Positions 44,574 to 56,861 are shown, counted from the stretch's first letter. The stretch: DNA of 64,000 bases from Colletes latitarsis (GCF_051014445.1 NC_135144.1:5642001-5706000); one strand, 5' to 3'. Numbers and translations: made by a program. The notes: generated from the sequence alone by a model not told the origin.

Positions 44574-44708
44574 CAGGCGGAAATTTAAACGCTAATAACT
44601 TTTTAACGAAGCTTCAATTAACAAATTAGTATTCCTGATTTTCGTCTTATTTAGACCTCTAGAATCTCCCATTAAAATTTTTCCCCTGAGGTGGCCGAGC
44701 ATCCTGTA
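44574..44708 (+). mobile_element. Family A right terminus, solo (copy 11)
   Basis: Only the right inverted repeat, from about GGCGGAAATTTAAACGCTAA to GGCCGAGCATCCTGTA. Confidence 0.8.
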
Positions 44709-45394
44709 TTACTTGGATTATGAATTATGGATTATGGACTTTATTACTTGGATTATGGTTAAACGATCGCATCTTATTCTTTTATGAACGTGTTTATTAT
44801 TGGATACTTAGTACTGTCTACGAAGGTTTCGACTCTAATTGTTTTTAGAAGCACATATTGTAGAAAAATGAAAATAATGCCTATAAATTTATGAATGATA
44901 TCGAATGAACAAGAGCAACATGATTTTTAATCACCCTATAAGAATAGGATTAAATAAAATAACGAGGGAACAATTATTTTTGCAGGAAAGATGGATTAGT
45001 ATTTAAAGTAAAATCTTTGATCTTCGCGAAAGACACCACTTACGTAGTTAGCGAATAAATATAAGAATTTTTTGGAATTTCTTAAATAGTTTTAGCAAAG
45101 AGGAACTAAAAGTAATAACACTTCAAATATTAATTTCCTGTTCTTGATGGGACGAAGTTATCTGATTATATGTATAATGCATTAGCTGATATGGTAATTA
45201 ACTATATTACTATAGAGCACGTATTTCCTGTGATGAAGTGGTACATCGAATAAGCGATATCAACGAATAAACATGTGCTGTGCCTTAATTATCTTAAGTG
45301 ACTACATTCCCGAATACGATGAGCGATACATCGAATTTTTGTAGCTTCTCGCAACATGCTTGAGCATAAAAAAAAGGCTGAGAATTTTCAGAAG
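44709..45394. other. AT-rich, no feature seen
   Basis: A short ATTATGGA-type repetition lies at about 44716-44760. No gene recognised. Confidence 0.5.
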
Positions 45395-45822
45395 AAAAAT
45401 TTTAATGGAAGATTTTAGAGGCCAAAATAAGACGAAAATAGAAAATACTCATTTCTTGACTGAGGCTTCGTTAAAAAGTTATTAAAAAATTAAATTAAAA
45501 AATTTCTTATCATTCTGAAAAAATTATTTTTGCTTGCGGGGCTCAATTACAATCATTTATTATGAATACACATACCCCTGAAATCCTACCCACTTTCGAG
45601 AACAAAATTCGAGTAGGTACTGAAATTTTTACACATTAAAAAATTTCACATCGTACCAAAAAAATTATTTTCAGTTGCGGGGCTCAATTACAAACATTTT
45701 TTATGAATACACATACCCCTGAAATCCTACCCATTTTCTAAAAAAAAATTCAGTACAGGCGGAACTTTAAACGTTAATAACTTTTTAACGAAGCCTCCAT
45801 CAACAAATCAATATTCTCGATT
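45395..45822 (-). mobile_element. Family A element, copy 12, outer ends lost
   Basis: Starts inside the left inverted repeat at AAAATTTTAATGGAAGATTT and ends inside the right one at CAACAAATCAATATTCTCGA. The outermost roughly 30-50 bases are missing at both ends. Confidence 0.78.
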
Positions 45823-46012
45823 GTTAGGATTGACATAGCCTAGTACGATTCATGCATGACCGGTAACGGAACCATTGCTGCCATCTACCGGGGGAGGGGG
45901 AGAGGGGGACAAGGAGTAGATGAACCGATCTACCCCCATACTGCGTGTACGGGGTCAGTTTGTTCGTGGAGTCAGCTACGCTCGGATGTACAAAGGAAGA
46001 AATAGTCTTAAA
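45823..46012. other. Spacer with G-rich tract between two A copies
   Basis: It separates two A copies that are each truncated at the facing end. It contains GGGGGAGGGGGAGAGGGGG near 45889-45909. Confidence 0.55.
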
Positions 46013-46487
46013 AAAAAATTTTAATGGGGAATTCCAGAGGCCAAAATAAGACGAAAATCAAGAATACCAATTTGTTGATGGAGGCTTCGAATTTTTTTCT
46101 CGAAAATGCGCCAGGTATCGGGGGTATGTCTATTCACCAAATATGATTGTAATTGATCCCCGCAACCGAAAATAATTTTTCCAAAACGATTTGAAATTTT
46201 TTTTTTCCGTCGAAAAATTTAGGCACCTAATTAGATATTCGGTAAAGAATTTTTTTCTCGAAAGTGGGTAGGATTTCGGGGGTACGTGTAATGACCAAAA
46301 ATGATTGTAATTGACCCCCACAACCGAAAATAGTTTTTCCAGAACGATTTGAAGTTTTTGAATTTAATTGTTTATAACTTTTTAACGAAGCCTCCATCAA
46401 CAAATTGGTATTCTTGATTTTCGTCTTATTTTGGCCTCTAGAATCCTCCATTAAAATTTTTCCCAGGGGTGGCCGAACACGCTGTGG
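46013..46487 (+). mobile_element. Family A element, copy 13
   Basis: The left terminus is truncated (starts AAAATTTTAATGGGGAATTC); the right terminus ends GGCCGAACACGCTGT. Two modules are inside. Confidence 0.82.
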
Positions 46488-46553
46488 ATTAAAGTGTTTT
46501 ATTAACTTTCTGTGTTGCCCTTCCTGCTTTCACCTCCACGTTGCGCCAACAAC

Positions 46554-46627
46554 ATCGATTTTCGCCTTATTTTGGTCTCTAGAATCTCCCATTAAAATTT
46601 TTTCCAGGGGTGGCCGAACACTTTGTA
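46554..46627 (+). mobile_element. Family A right terminus, solo (copy 14)
   Basis: ATTTTCGCCTTATTTTGGTC through GGCCGAACACTTTGTA only. Confidence 0.8.
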
Positions 46628-47845
46628 TGTATTATACTGTAGACTAAGAAAAATACTTGTAATATTTTTTTTCTTTTATAACATTCTGAAACCCAATTGT
46701 GAAAACATTGATCGTGGAATATAAATCAATAATTTTAATTTTATCGTACAAAAATCGGTTCGAGTAATACTAAGTAAAACAAAATTTCGTAGCACCTACT
46801 AGCCTTTAAAATAAGTGAAGAATCACTTCTCATAAATACACAAACTTTTGACTGAAAATGCTGCCTTTACGAAGGTACAACTAAAGTGTTATATAATTTT
46901 CGTCTTAAATTATAATTGTATTTAGTTAATTCAGATATTTTATTGTTACGATTTCTTCACAATCACTTTTACTGAATTTCTTCAAGGAAGTCGTCTCAGC
47001 AGAAGTCGTCGAAGAAATCGGCATTTGCTTTAATGAATTACACATGAAACTGTGAAGGATCAAGGTTCGTGATCATGTCTGCAACCGTATCAGATGAGAA
47101 TTACGCAAATTTCGTACAATGGAAACAATTGTATTACAAATGCTTTATAATAAGAATTCCGGTAATTAAATTTAATACTTTCATACAACGCATATTTCAT
47201 TTTCTGTTATAATATTTCGATGTTGAGATATCTCTGAAACGAGCAAAGATATTTTAAATTTCTGACGATAGTTAAATTATAAAGTGATACATTATTTATT
47301 AAGTTTTTAATTGAACATGTTCCTATTTACATAATTACACGATAAAAATCGAAATATGATATATTGATGAAAATCATAAACAAAAATATTAATTGAAACT
47401 AAAACGCGATTTTTTACCCTTTCATGATTTATATTTATGAATTAATTTTTGTATCATATTTTAACGAGAATATACTGTTACTATTGTCAGCACGATAGCT
47501 ATTTTTCTCACGAAATAATTTAAAAATATTAACGTCGGTGGACGGAAATGGATGGAAACATGAATAATATAGTTCATAGTTTATTCATTCGTTCCCTTGT
47601 TCTCGAGTAACGTTAAATTTAAAAGAAAAATATTCATGAAAAAATACTCGACCCGACGCTCGCAGACGAGTGATCACCGAAAATTAAAAAGTAACCAAAG
47701 TAATTAGATAAGTATCAAAGACTGTCACAAACTTTCACGACAGCAAAATTCATGACGTCCGTTATCGCGTGAAAACGAGTCTTGAAGGCAAAAAGAAACC
47801 ACTAGAGTAAATAAAGTTCTAGCTAGTAGATATAGAGTTCGAGAG
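46628..47845. other. AT-rich, no feature seen
   Basis: No gene or repeat recognised over 1.2 kb. Confidence 0.55.
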
Positions 47846-47849
47846 TTAA

Positions 47850-48090
47850 CACATTAACGACAGGGCATTTTTATTAAAACTTTACTATAGGATGATTTTA
47901 ATAACATAGAATTCCTTCAACATGTGTATACTAAAAATGTGATAAGTGTTTTTGTAATTAATATAGTTTATTAAAATTTTCAGAAGTTATACGTGGATAA
48001 TAGAATTTTTTTCTTGTATTGTCGGAGGAATTACTAGAAAAACACACATTTGTCGTAAAACGAGAATACTCGCTTCCCGTCGATAATGTG
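47850..48090. mobile_element. TTAA-flanked MITE, first of a chain of three
   Basis: TTAA at 47846-47849 and 48091-48094. Termini CACATTAACGACAGGG and the inverse of CACATTATCGACGGG. 241 bp, no ORF. Confidence 0.82.
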
Positions 48091-48094
48091 TTAA

Positions 48095-48244
48095 GGGGAC
48101 CAGGTAGTCAGAAAATCGACTCTTTCTTAATTTTTGTTTTCGAAAGTAATACTATTCAGAAATTAAATGCCAAAGTTTCATGACGTTGTGGTTTTTTTTT
48201 TAATAAGCCCTTACAAAAAGGCTCAATCTGACTGCTTGGCCCCC
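48095..48244. mobile_element. TTAA-flanked MITE, second of the chain
   Basis: It shares its left TTAA with the first element; the right TTAA is at 48245-48248. Termini GGGGACCAGGTAGTCAGA and the inverse of GGGGGCCAAGCAGTCAGA. 150 bp. Confidence 0.8.
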
Positions 48245-48248
48245 TTAA

Positions 48249-48951
48249 GGAGGTATTGCTGTCTAGACTGTCAATTTCACGGCCCTTTTTGTGATTTTTT
48301 TTTAGTGATAGGTAGGCTGTTTTGTACTGAGACTTTGCAGATATATTTAATCATCTTATAAGCATGTACAATATTTTTTTCATGGAAAAATATTAAAAAT
48401 CGTGGGAATTATAACTCCTTATTTAATGGCTCTTTTGGAAAAGGTGCTCCAATGGCTTCCAGGATTCCAGATAATTTGAAACAGAGGGGGTTAAAGTATC
48501 TTCATAAGGAAGGTTGTAGTTATAGCAGGAACTAGGTAGAAGTCAAAATCCTGGTAAATAAAGAAATGCCGACGCTTCAAGTTTCGAATTTCTATTTGTT
48601 AATCGTTCTTTTGTCTTTAGCGTATCAAAAAAAAAATAGTAAAACTCAATATTTTTTTAAATCTCTAGTTCCAGCTATAAAGGTGTGTCTGCTGAATATT
48701 CTTTCCAAATTTGAAATCAATCGGTCTGCTAAATCTTGAAATATCATGTAAGCCAGTTTAAATGCGTTTTTTTAAACAAGAAGCTATAACTCTCGCAATT
48801 TTTAATATTTTTTGATGAAAAAAATACTGTACATACCTATAAGACGAATAAATATATCTGTAAAATGTCACTGCAAAACAACCTACCTGTCGTTAAAAGA
48901 AAAATCACAAAAAAAGGCCGAAGAAATGGCAGCCTAGACAGTAATACTCCT
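48249..48951. mobile_element. TTAA-flanked element with long arms, third of the chain
   Basis: TTAA at 48245-48248 and 48952-48955. Left GGAGGTATTGCTGTCTAGAC, right the inverse of AGGAGTATTACTGTCTAGGC. Arm similarity extends about 190 bp inward, through TTTTTGTGATTTTT and CTGCAAAATGTCA-like sequence. 703 bp; no transposase frame. Confidence 0.8.
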
Positions 48952-48955
48952 TTAA

Positions 48956-49829
48956 GACAGCACGTTATTCTTCTTCGTCTCTACGAAATAGTTTCTTAGC
49001 TTCAAAACCTCCGACTTGAATGCCCGCTGAAACGGTTGATTAATAAAACTTTCGGTGGACCAAGTAGGTACTCGAAGACACTTAATGGTTTGAAAGGGTG
49101 CACAATTTATTTAAAGTTTCTGAACTAGGTTTTTCCGCGCCTCGTATACTCGTATACGACGTTTGGAGTATTCGCCTGCTGGGAAAATGACGCTCATTAG
49201 CAAGAGTGCCGACCCCTTTGATGGAGAGGCTGAAATAATTATTGCACGGTTCTTTCCCCTGTGGGGGACTCGTGACAGGACGTTCTAACTTGTTCGACGT
49301 GCAACCACGAAGTAAACTAGTTTCTGGTCAACGCCAGGAGGGAAACAGTGACTCGAAATCGCCCACGATGAGCTTCGAACCGAGCACTTATCCGCTAGAA
49401 ACGTAATTCGCTTCTTCAATTGCGCCTCGGGTTTCAAAGTTTTTGTTTGACTAAAGATCTAGTAAAGTAGGTATCTCAAAACTTTTACAACTTTTCAAGG
49501 ATTTCAAAGAATCCAGGATCTATTTGGAGTACCGAAGGGGCCTTCAAACGTAATTCATTTTATATTAGTGCGATCAAAGAAGAAATCTTTCGAAACACTG
49601 ATTCACCGTGCGGGACATTAACTTTATTCCATTCATTTTCTCATGGTTCGTCGGACAATTCTTTTCAGTGGCAATTATATTGACTCCGGAATCTAGGTTA
49701 ATTCTAAAACTTAAAGCAAGTAGTTAGTAATTTAATCGTGTGGTTATAGAAAAATACCGTAGAAAAAATGGCGCAATAGGACGTTGATACATTGACCGCT
49801 AAAGAAGGAAGTTTTACACATTAATTTTC
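48956..49829. other. No feature seen
   Basis: 49140-49440 is less AT-rich than its surroundings but shows no ORF, repeat or known motif. Confidence 0.5.
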
Positions 49830-50110
49830 AAATTTTTACAGAAAATGTGTGCGTTCAGTCGAAATAACCAGTTTGCCATGCATAAATCATTTTTTTAACT
49901 TTTGTAAATAATTTTTGTTAGATGTTCATGTTTCTTAATAACGGAGAAAATGGCGTTATCCCGAACCATGTACGATGCTCTGGAATTCGTGATATCTCAA
50001 AATCTAATTTAATGAAACTTATTACACATATTCTCAATAACAATCTCTATTGGTTGATATACGATTGTTTTGAAATTCAAAAGATTGTAAAGATTATACC
50101 AGCTTATAGA
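49830..50110 (+). repeat. Repeat F, copy 2
   Basis: It shares TTTACAGAAAATGTG, GTTTGCCATGCATAAATC, GAGAAAATGGCGTTATCCC and ATCTCTATTGGTTGA-type phrases with 31326-31740. Confidence 0.55.
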
Positions 50111-50927
50111 AAATGGATTTTTCAACGATGAAAAATAATTGGTGCTTGTTATTGAAAATATGTACCAAATTTAATTATATTCTGTTGAACGGTTTACACA
50201 AAAGTATAACGGAAATCTAAAATAAACTTTGTTTGACTGACACTTAATTTAAGTGAAAAGTCTGAAGTACCCACCGGATGTAGTAACACGTAATATATCT
50301 CCAAATACATTTAAATAAAATTTTAAAGTGGCTTTACAAATAGAGCCACAAAAGTTCTTTCGCTGCGTATTTAAATTTTTGAACTATTTTTGAAAAATGT
50401 CAACTAACTTGGTACTGTTACATTTATTTCTTGCCATATAAATGATCTTGTCGAGAAATGATCTATTCTTCCTATGAACTTCTTGTACAAAACTTGAACA
50501 TTTTATTTTTGTACTAACACGTTCGTTTAACATTACTGTTATATTGGAAATTTGAAATAGGATTCGAGCAAAGACAAAACTGACATTCCTAATCCCAATG
50601 AATGGAACTAATGAAATGCGTTCGGATAGGTTTAATTAGTTACTAGAGAGCTGGGGCAAAGGGGAGGAGAGGAAGAAGTTTGTTCCACTATAAGAATTGA
50701 ACGAAATGGATTTGCTCGACTAAATCGTTTTACTAAATTACTCGAATCAATTTTAGTGACCATACACAGTAGGATATTAAATTATTCGCCACTTGACTAA
50801 ATTGCTAGACGTGTCTAGCCTAACCTTTAGTCTATGAGCTAATGGATGGATAAATGCAAATACTATAGAAGAAGAAATAAATCTCACTATTAATATTCCA
50901 GTCCAATGGTGGACCCTTTTCAGAATA
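50111..50927. other. AT-rich, no feature seen
   Basis: No gene or repeat recognised. Confidence 0.5.
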
Positions 50928-52349
50928 TACATGGTGTTCGGCCACCCCTGGAAAAAATTTTATTGGGAGATTCTAGAGGCCAAAATAAGACGAAAATCAA
51001 AAATAGTAATTTGTTGATCGAGGCTTCGTTAAAAAGTTATTAACGTTTAAAGTTCCGTCCGTAGGAATTTTTTTCTCGAAAATGCACACGATTTCGGGGG
51101 TATGTCTATTCACCAAAAATGATTGTAATTGACTCCCGCAACTGAAAATAATTTTTTTAGAACGATTAAAAATTTTTTTTTTTCCTCGGGAAATTAGGCA
51201 CTACCCCCTGTCGATTTTTCTTAAAAATTCGTTTTTGATTTTTAGTAATTTCATTTGACGTCCTACAGAAAAGTTATGTAATACTTTTTTGTAGGTACCC
51301 ATGAGCTCTACTTCAGGAAAAAGTTTCATTGAAATATATTCACTATTGTAGGAGTATTGGCTGTTTGAAAATTGGACCATTTTTATGTGGTTTTTCTCAT
51401 TTTACGGGGTCAAAGAATAACTTTATCATTATTATTAGTATTTCTACACATTCTACACCAAAATACGCATCGTTTGCTTTTTTAAACATTAAAATCGTCC
51501 AATCCGTTCAGAAGTTATGACGTTTTAAAGATTCGCATGAAAATTCGGGCAGAGATTTCTGGGCCAGAAATTATATTTTCGGTAAGGAATTTTTTTCTCG
51601 AAAATGCGTAGGATTTCGGGGGTATGTGTAATGACCAAAAATGATTGTAATTGACTCCCGCAACTGAAAATAATTTTTTTAGAACGATTAAAAATTTTTT
51701 TTTTTTCCTCGGGAAATTAGGCACCTACCCCCCGTCGATTTTTCTTAAAAATTCGTTTTTGATTTTTAATAATTTCATTTGACGTCCTACAGAAAAGTTA
51801 TGTAATACTTTTTGTAGGTACCCATGAGCTCTACTTCAGAAAAAAGTTTCATTGAAATATATTCACTATTGTAGAAGTTATGGCTGTTTGAAAATTGGAC
51901 CATTTTTATGAAGTTTTTCTCATTTTACGGGGTCAAAGAATAACTTTTTCATTATTATTAGTATTTCTACACATTCTACACCAAAATACGCATCGTTTGC
52001 TTTTTTAAACATTAAAATCGTCCAATCCGTTCAGAAGTTATGACGTTTTAAAGATTCGCATGAAAATTCGGGCAGAGATTTCTGGGCCAGAAATTATATT
52101 TTCGGTAAGGAATTTTTTTCTCGAAAATGCGTAGGATTTCGGGGGTATGTGTAATGACCAAAAATGATTGTAATTGACCCCCGCTACCGAAAATAATTTT
52201 TCCAAAACGATTTGAAATTGCTGAATTTAATTGTTAATAACTTTTTAACGAAGCCTCCATCGACAAATTGGTATTCTTGATTTTCGTCTTATTTTGGCCT
52301 CTAGAATCTCCCATTAAAATTTTTCCCAAGGGTGGTCGAACACCCTGTA
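50928..52349 (+). mobile_element. Family A element, copy 15, with 522-bp tandem duplication
   Basis: Both termini are present (TACATGGTGTTCGGCC, GGTCGAACACCCTGTA). The interior holds two nearly identical 522-bp units: GACTCCCGCAACTGAAAATA starts at 51131 and again at 51653, and sequence from there to about 51600 and 52120 matches with very few changes. The duplication is recent. Confidence 0.9.
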
Positions 52350-52819
52350 TTATAAGCAGGTAAATTAAGATATTAAAGACTCGAGTAAGACCTTTACTTG
52401 TTACGATACCTCTAAAAATGGTGTTAGAATCAGTGGTTCAGGATATTCAGCCGGAATCAGAAACAGTCTTATTAAAGCTAACACAGACTTGTAGTTAAAT
52501 ATTACACTGTTTATTAATAAAGACACACGTGTCGAGATTTGATACAGAGAAGAAAAAAAAATGATAGATGGTACAAAAGAATAGAATAGAAAGAGGGCGC
52601 ACGGACTGTTGAGTGTACGTGGCGAATTTAAAATATAGAATTTATTTCTAATAAATGGCTTTCTAAAAATGACGACACTAGATAAAACATTTCTTCTTAC
52701 GGCCCTGACTGGCTTAGATGGTCTAAAGTCCTTGGCTACTCGTATTTCCGTTAATTCACTTGTTTCGGGAGCTAAAACGTCTACATTTTGGCACCTACTC
52801 GAGTTTACGACCTCGCTAT
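52350..52819. other. No clear feature
   Basis: This lies upstream of the copia-like relic. It might include its eroded 5' part, but no gag motif or LTR pair could be found. Confidence 0.45.
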
Positions 52820-54340
52820 ATCGTGGCCCGGACTATACACGATTTTACCGAGATAAACGATTCCAAACGCGGCAAGCTAAACTTGGCAAATCACACATTG
52901 GCGAAGATTCTTGCGAAGGGTACGGTCGATTTCGAATCAGAAGTTCACGATGAAAAGAAAAACGTGAATTTGAGTAAAGTGCTCCACGTGCCAGATCTCC
53001 GCACGAATTTAATATCGGTCGCTAAGATTACGAACAGAGGTTCTGAGGTTATCGTCAAGAACAATCACGCGGAAGTAATACCGAAGAGGTGCGGTAAAGT
53101 TGCACGCGAATCGAATCGGCAATCTCTACTACGTACGTAAACGCGAGCAAGTCGAGTGCAGCGCAATCTTCGAACGAGAAGAAGATGGAAGGTCATCGAG
53201 CTTGCTGGAAATATGGCATCGTCGAATGGGCCATCTGAATGTGCAGGATCTAAAGAAGGCCGAACGAGACAAGACAATACGAGGACTGAAACTTGGCAAA
53301 AGCGGGAACAAGCTGAATTGTGAGGTATGCATAGGAGGAAAAATGACAAGATCCACTTTTCCCGCAAAATCGAAAGGCAAGTATGAACCCCTAGAGATAA
53401 TTCACTCAGATCTATGCGGTCCAATACGGGTTGAATCAAACAATCGAGCCAAGTACTATATCACCTTCATAGATGAGCATTCCAGGTGGTGTGAAGTACG
53501 CTTTCTCAGAAATAAAAGCGACGCTCTCGAAGCATTCAAGGAAGTCAAGGCGTCAGCGGAGAATCAAAAGGGGAAGAAAATTAAATTTCTACAATCGGAC
53601 AATGGAAGAGAATAGATAAATTCCGAGTTCGATCGCTTCTTGAAAACAAACGGAATTCAAAGACGTCTTTCCATTGCATACAACCCCGACCAGAATGGCA
53701 CTGCCGAGCGGAAAAATCGGACACTCATCGAAATGGCGCGATGCCTACTCATTCAGTCAGAACTGCCACCGTCGTTTTGGGCCAAAGCAGTTTCAACTGC
53801 AAACTATATTCGGAATAGATGTCCAACCAGGAGCTTAGATGGTCGGACACCGCACGAACTGTGGATAGGAACAGTCCCTGACGTAACTTATTTCCACGAG
53901 TTCGGATCTAAGGTGTTTTGTCTCAACAGATTACCTAGCAAGGGGAAGCTAGATCACCGTGCCAGAAAGGGAATCTTTCTGGGATATGCGTTGAATGCAA
54001 AAGGGTACAAGGAAACCTCTGACCCTTTTCCTGACTGAAACGAAGGGCGAGCTGAGAATCTGGACATCGAATTAGTACCTCTAGGAGCAGTGAGGGACGA
54101 TGTTTTGGCCATTTGGGCAATTCCTGAAAACACTGGAGAAGATAATGTGAACGAGATAGGGATGACACCGAAAACAGGACCCGGAAGACCGACTCTGCTG
54201 CGGACCAGAAAAGTGGGAAGACCTCAAATGTTATTCCACGTTCGACGAGAAGAAACCCAATACACAAACGCCGAATGCACCTTGTTAGCAGAGGTACCTG
54301 TGGGTGGCCATGATGATATGGCCATACATGAAGGAGGCCA
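52820..54340 (+). pseudogene. copia-like pol relic: protease end, integrase
   Basis: A protease-to-integrase linker reads VLHVPDLRTNLISVAKITNR. After a frameshift near 53095 comes the GAG-pre-integrase zinc region WHRRMGHLNVQDLKK with CEVCIGGK. The integrase core follows, with D in IHSDLCGPI, D in FLQSDNGRE and E in GTAERKNRTLIE, then FWAKAVSTANYIRNRCPT. A stop at 53613-53615 sits between the last two catalytic blocks, and the frame breaks again near 54035. After GRPTLLRTRKVGRPQ the sequence loses the family; reverse transcriptase and RNase H are absent. The order of integrase without preceding RT is diagnostic of Ty1/copia. Confidence 0.87.
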
Positions 54341-55613
54341 TTTCAGGCCCGGATGCTGAAGAGTGTCACCGCGCAATAGCGAAACTAATGAATTATATCG
54401 TAAAGTGAGAACAATCATGGAAATCATGTATTTTCTTCAAGTATATCAATTTTTAGAAATTTTAGTTGAAATTACTCATCTTTGATGTTTTTCAATCAAA
54501 GAATCAACACGTCGTAGAAACTTAATGGACTTAACTGGAACAATGCTGTTAACTCCGTACCAGGTTCGCGGAGTCGTTTATTTAGCAAATTAATTAATTT
54601 TGGCTTACAGTACTTATTGGAATAGGTAGGGTTGTGGGACGTATGATTGATTAAAACGACAATAATTACTGGTAGATTTATTAATGCTTTTATTAAATAC
54701 GCTAAGGTATATCTCAGAGTTTTGAACCGTTCTCTAAGAGATCTGTTTCTAGACTGTGACTTCACCCGCAGAAGAAAGGCGAGAGTGAAGCGCAGTTCGC
54801 CCTAGCGACGAACTCTTATTTTCGTATAATAAACACCATGAGTTCGTAGAACCCATGGCCAAAACTGAAGGAAACTCCAGACATATACAATCGTCACTGG
54901 AGATGATTTTTGTAACATAACAAGACGGTTAGGAAATCCAACAGTACTGATTTATTCAACAAACAATAAAAACAATAACAATAGTGAGTATTTAACAATA
55001 ACCGAGAAATGTTACTATTGCGGTCCGATCACTTGTAAGGTGATATCATTAACAAAGTTCAAGTTTTTCCAATGAGAACATAACAAATTCTAATCCTGTG
55101 CCTGCGTCCTAATCCAAAAGGAAGCTCTGGCTTCTCCCTCTTGGCGCGTCGAATTTTGGACAGTTTTTTGATTGTGCAACGCCCAAGGCCTGGTTTGTTT
55201 CATCCTGCAAATAAAGGTCTGCAGGACTGTGCACAATCCCTGGGTTAATTTATGACCCTTTACTCTTATAGTCCTGGTGATTGTCCTAATGTCCTGGTGG
55301 CGAACACGTAAGGATTTGCGTTACATCAATTGTCCTAACCGGGGAACCGTCTCCAGAGAAAACTGAAATCGGCATCCGGCAAGACCTAGTCCTTTAGAAA
55401 TTACATGTAATCCGTGAAAAATTGCGATTTCCTCAAAATCGGCACTGTTCAATGTCGACTGCAGCGGAAATCATTTATGTGGCAGCAACATATGTGTTAG
55501 AATATTGAGGGATTCTAACGTGAGTCCGGATGAAGGAATAGACGGGTAGAGAAATTGTTATAAGTTTTAATTATATTTTCTATTACAAACGTATCAAAAT
55601 ACTAAAACAGAAA
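54341..55613. other. No gene; possible LTR-type element abutting the mariner
   Basis: No coding sequence recognised. Read on the minus strand from 55680, the sequence begins TGTAGCGCCCGGCCG exactly where mariner homology stops. That would fit the edge of a TG-starting LTR, but no second LTR was found to confirm it. Confidence 0.35.
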
Positions 55614-56675
55614 CTAAACAGAAAACGGAAACAAAACAGAATAATAGGCCGGTGGTTTGCTATTTCGGCCGGGCGCTACAATCTTTTCCCATCTTTCAAG
55701 TAATTTTAGAATCTCACGTTTGTAAAACTCCTCGTCTTTCTCCGCAAAGAAGTGGTTCAGGTGCTGCTTGATATCCTCCTCAGAATTAAATTTCTTTCCA
55801 CTTAAGGAATTCTGTAATGAACGAAACATATGGAAATCTGTCGGAGCAATATCTGGCGAATATGGAGGATGTGGTAAAACATCCCAGCCCAGCTCATCTA
55901 ACTTTTGCCGAGTTTGCAAAGACGTATGCGGTCGGGCATTATCATGGTGGAAGACCACTCCTTTGCGATTTATCAGTTCTGGCTGTTTCTCATGAGTCGC
56001 GTTGGATAATTTGTCAAGCTGGTTGCAGTATACGTCCGAATTGATGGTTGTATTGCTTGCAAGCAGCTCATAGAATAGCACGCCCTTATAATCCCACCAC
56101 ATCGAAAGCATGATGTTTTTTGGATGAAGTCCTGCTTTTGAAATGGTGTGTGGTGGTTCGTCACTCATTCTCCATGACCTTTTGCGCTTAATATTGTTAT
56201 AGACAATCCACTTTTCGTCCCCTATAACCATTCGCTTAAGAAATGGGTCGCTTTCTTCACGTTTCATAAGCGAACTACGCACAGAAATTCGAGCAACGAG
56301 ATTTGCTTCACTCAATTTTTGCGCGACCCAAACGTCCAGTCGGCTGATGTATCCAAGTCGGTGTAAATGATTTTCGACGCTCGACTTTGATATTTTAAGA
56401 ATATCTGCAATATCTCGCGTTGTATAACGTGAATTAGCATCGATTAAACGCTTTATTTGATCGCCGTCAATCTCCTCCAGTCGGCCAGAGCGTGGTGTGT
56501 CGTTAAGGGAAAAATCTCCATTCCGAAAACTCGCAAACCACTTTTGACATGCACGTTCCTTTACGACACTTTCCCCGTACACTTTGCATATTTTTTTGCA
56601 CGTTTCAGCTGCGTTTCTTCCTTTTTTAAAGTAAAAAAGCATTATGTGTCGGAAATGCTCCTTTTGCATGTTCAT
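55614..56675 (-). CDS. mellifera-type mariner transposase, triad intact, C-terminus replaced
   Basis: The start is chosen at 56675 (MNMQKEHFRH). An upstream in-frame ATG at 56738 would add 21 hydrophobic residues not usual for mariner. This gives 353 residues. Helix-turn-helix parts cover about residues 7-110. WVAQKLSEANL at 116-126 takes the place of the usual WVPHEL motif. The catalytic triad is D153 (VIGDEKWIVY), D245 (FHHDNARPHTS) and D280 (SPDIAPTDFHMF), with 34 residues between the last two. YNNIKRKRSW and FHHDNARPHTSLQTRQKL are typical of the mellifera subfamily. After WEKIV (near 55681) the sequence is foreign, so about the last 20 residues come from an abutting insertion. Activity is doubtful because the 3' terminus is also missing. 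Confidence 0.85.
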   Translation of the reverse strand: MNMQKEHFRHIMLFYFKKGRNAAETCKKICKVYGESVVKERACQKWFASFRNGDFSLNDTPRSGRLEEIDGDQIKRLIDANSRYTTRDIADILKISKSSVENHLHRLGYISRLDVWVAQKLSEANLVARISVRSSLMKREESDPFLKRMVIGDEKWIVYNNIKRKRSWRMSDEPPHTISKAGLHPKNIMLSMWWDYKGVLFYELLASNTTINSDVYCNQLDKLSNATHEKQPELINRKGVVFHHDNARPHTSLQTRQKLDELGWDVLPHPPYSPDIAPTDFHMFRSLQNSLSGKKFNSEEDIKQHLNHFFAEKDEEFYKREILKLLERWEKIVAPGRNSKPPAYYSVLFPFSV

Positions 56676-56859
56676 CTTTAATACTATATAAAATTTGCAA
56701 ATCAGAATAATTGTTAGAAAGCTATGGTTAATATGCAAGGTTAACTGCTAACTGTTAAGCCACCTTTTGTTTTAAAGGCTTGGACTGAAGTAAGTTGCAT
56801 TTCAAACTACATAAAGACAATCGTTGACAAAATCCGCACGAACATTTTGGCCAACCTAA
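55681..56859 (-). mobile_element. mariner element, 5' end intact, 3' end lost
   Basis: The 5' terminus, read on the minus strand, is TTAGGTTGGCCAAAATGTTC, close to mellifera-type mariner ends, with TA at 56860-56861. No second terminus is found on the other side; homology stops near 55681. The element sits in the AATAAATG segment of repeat H. Confidence 0.82.
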
Positions 56860-56861
56860 TA

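Noticed and set aside
53065..53439. 124-residue minus-strand frame, and one at 53935-54267.
   Set aside because: Antisense to the copia integrase relic.
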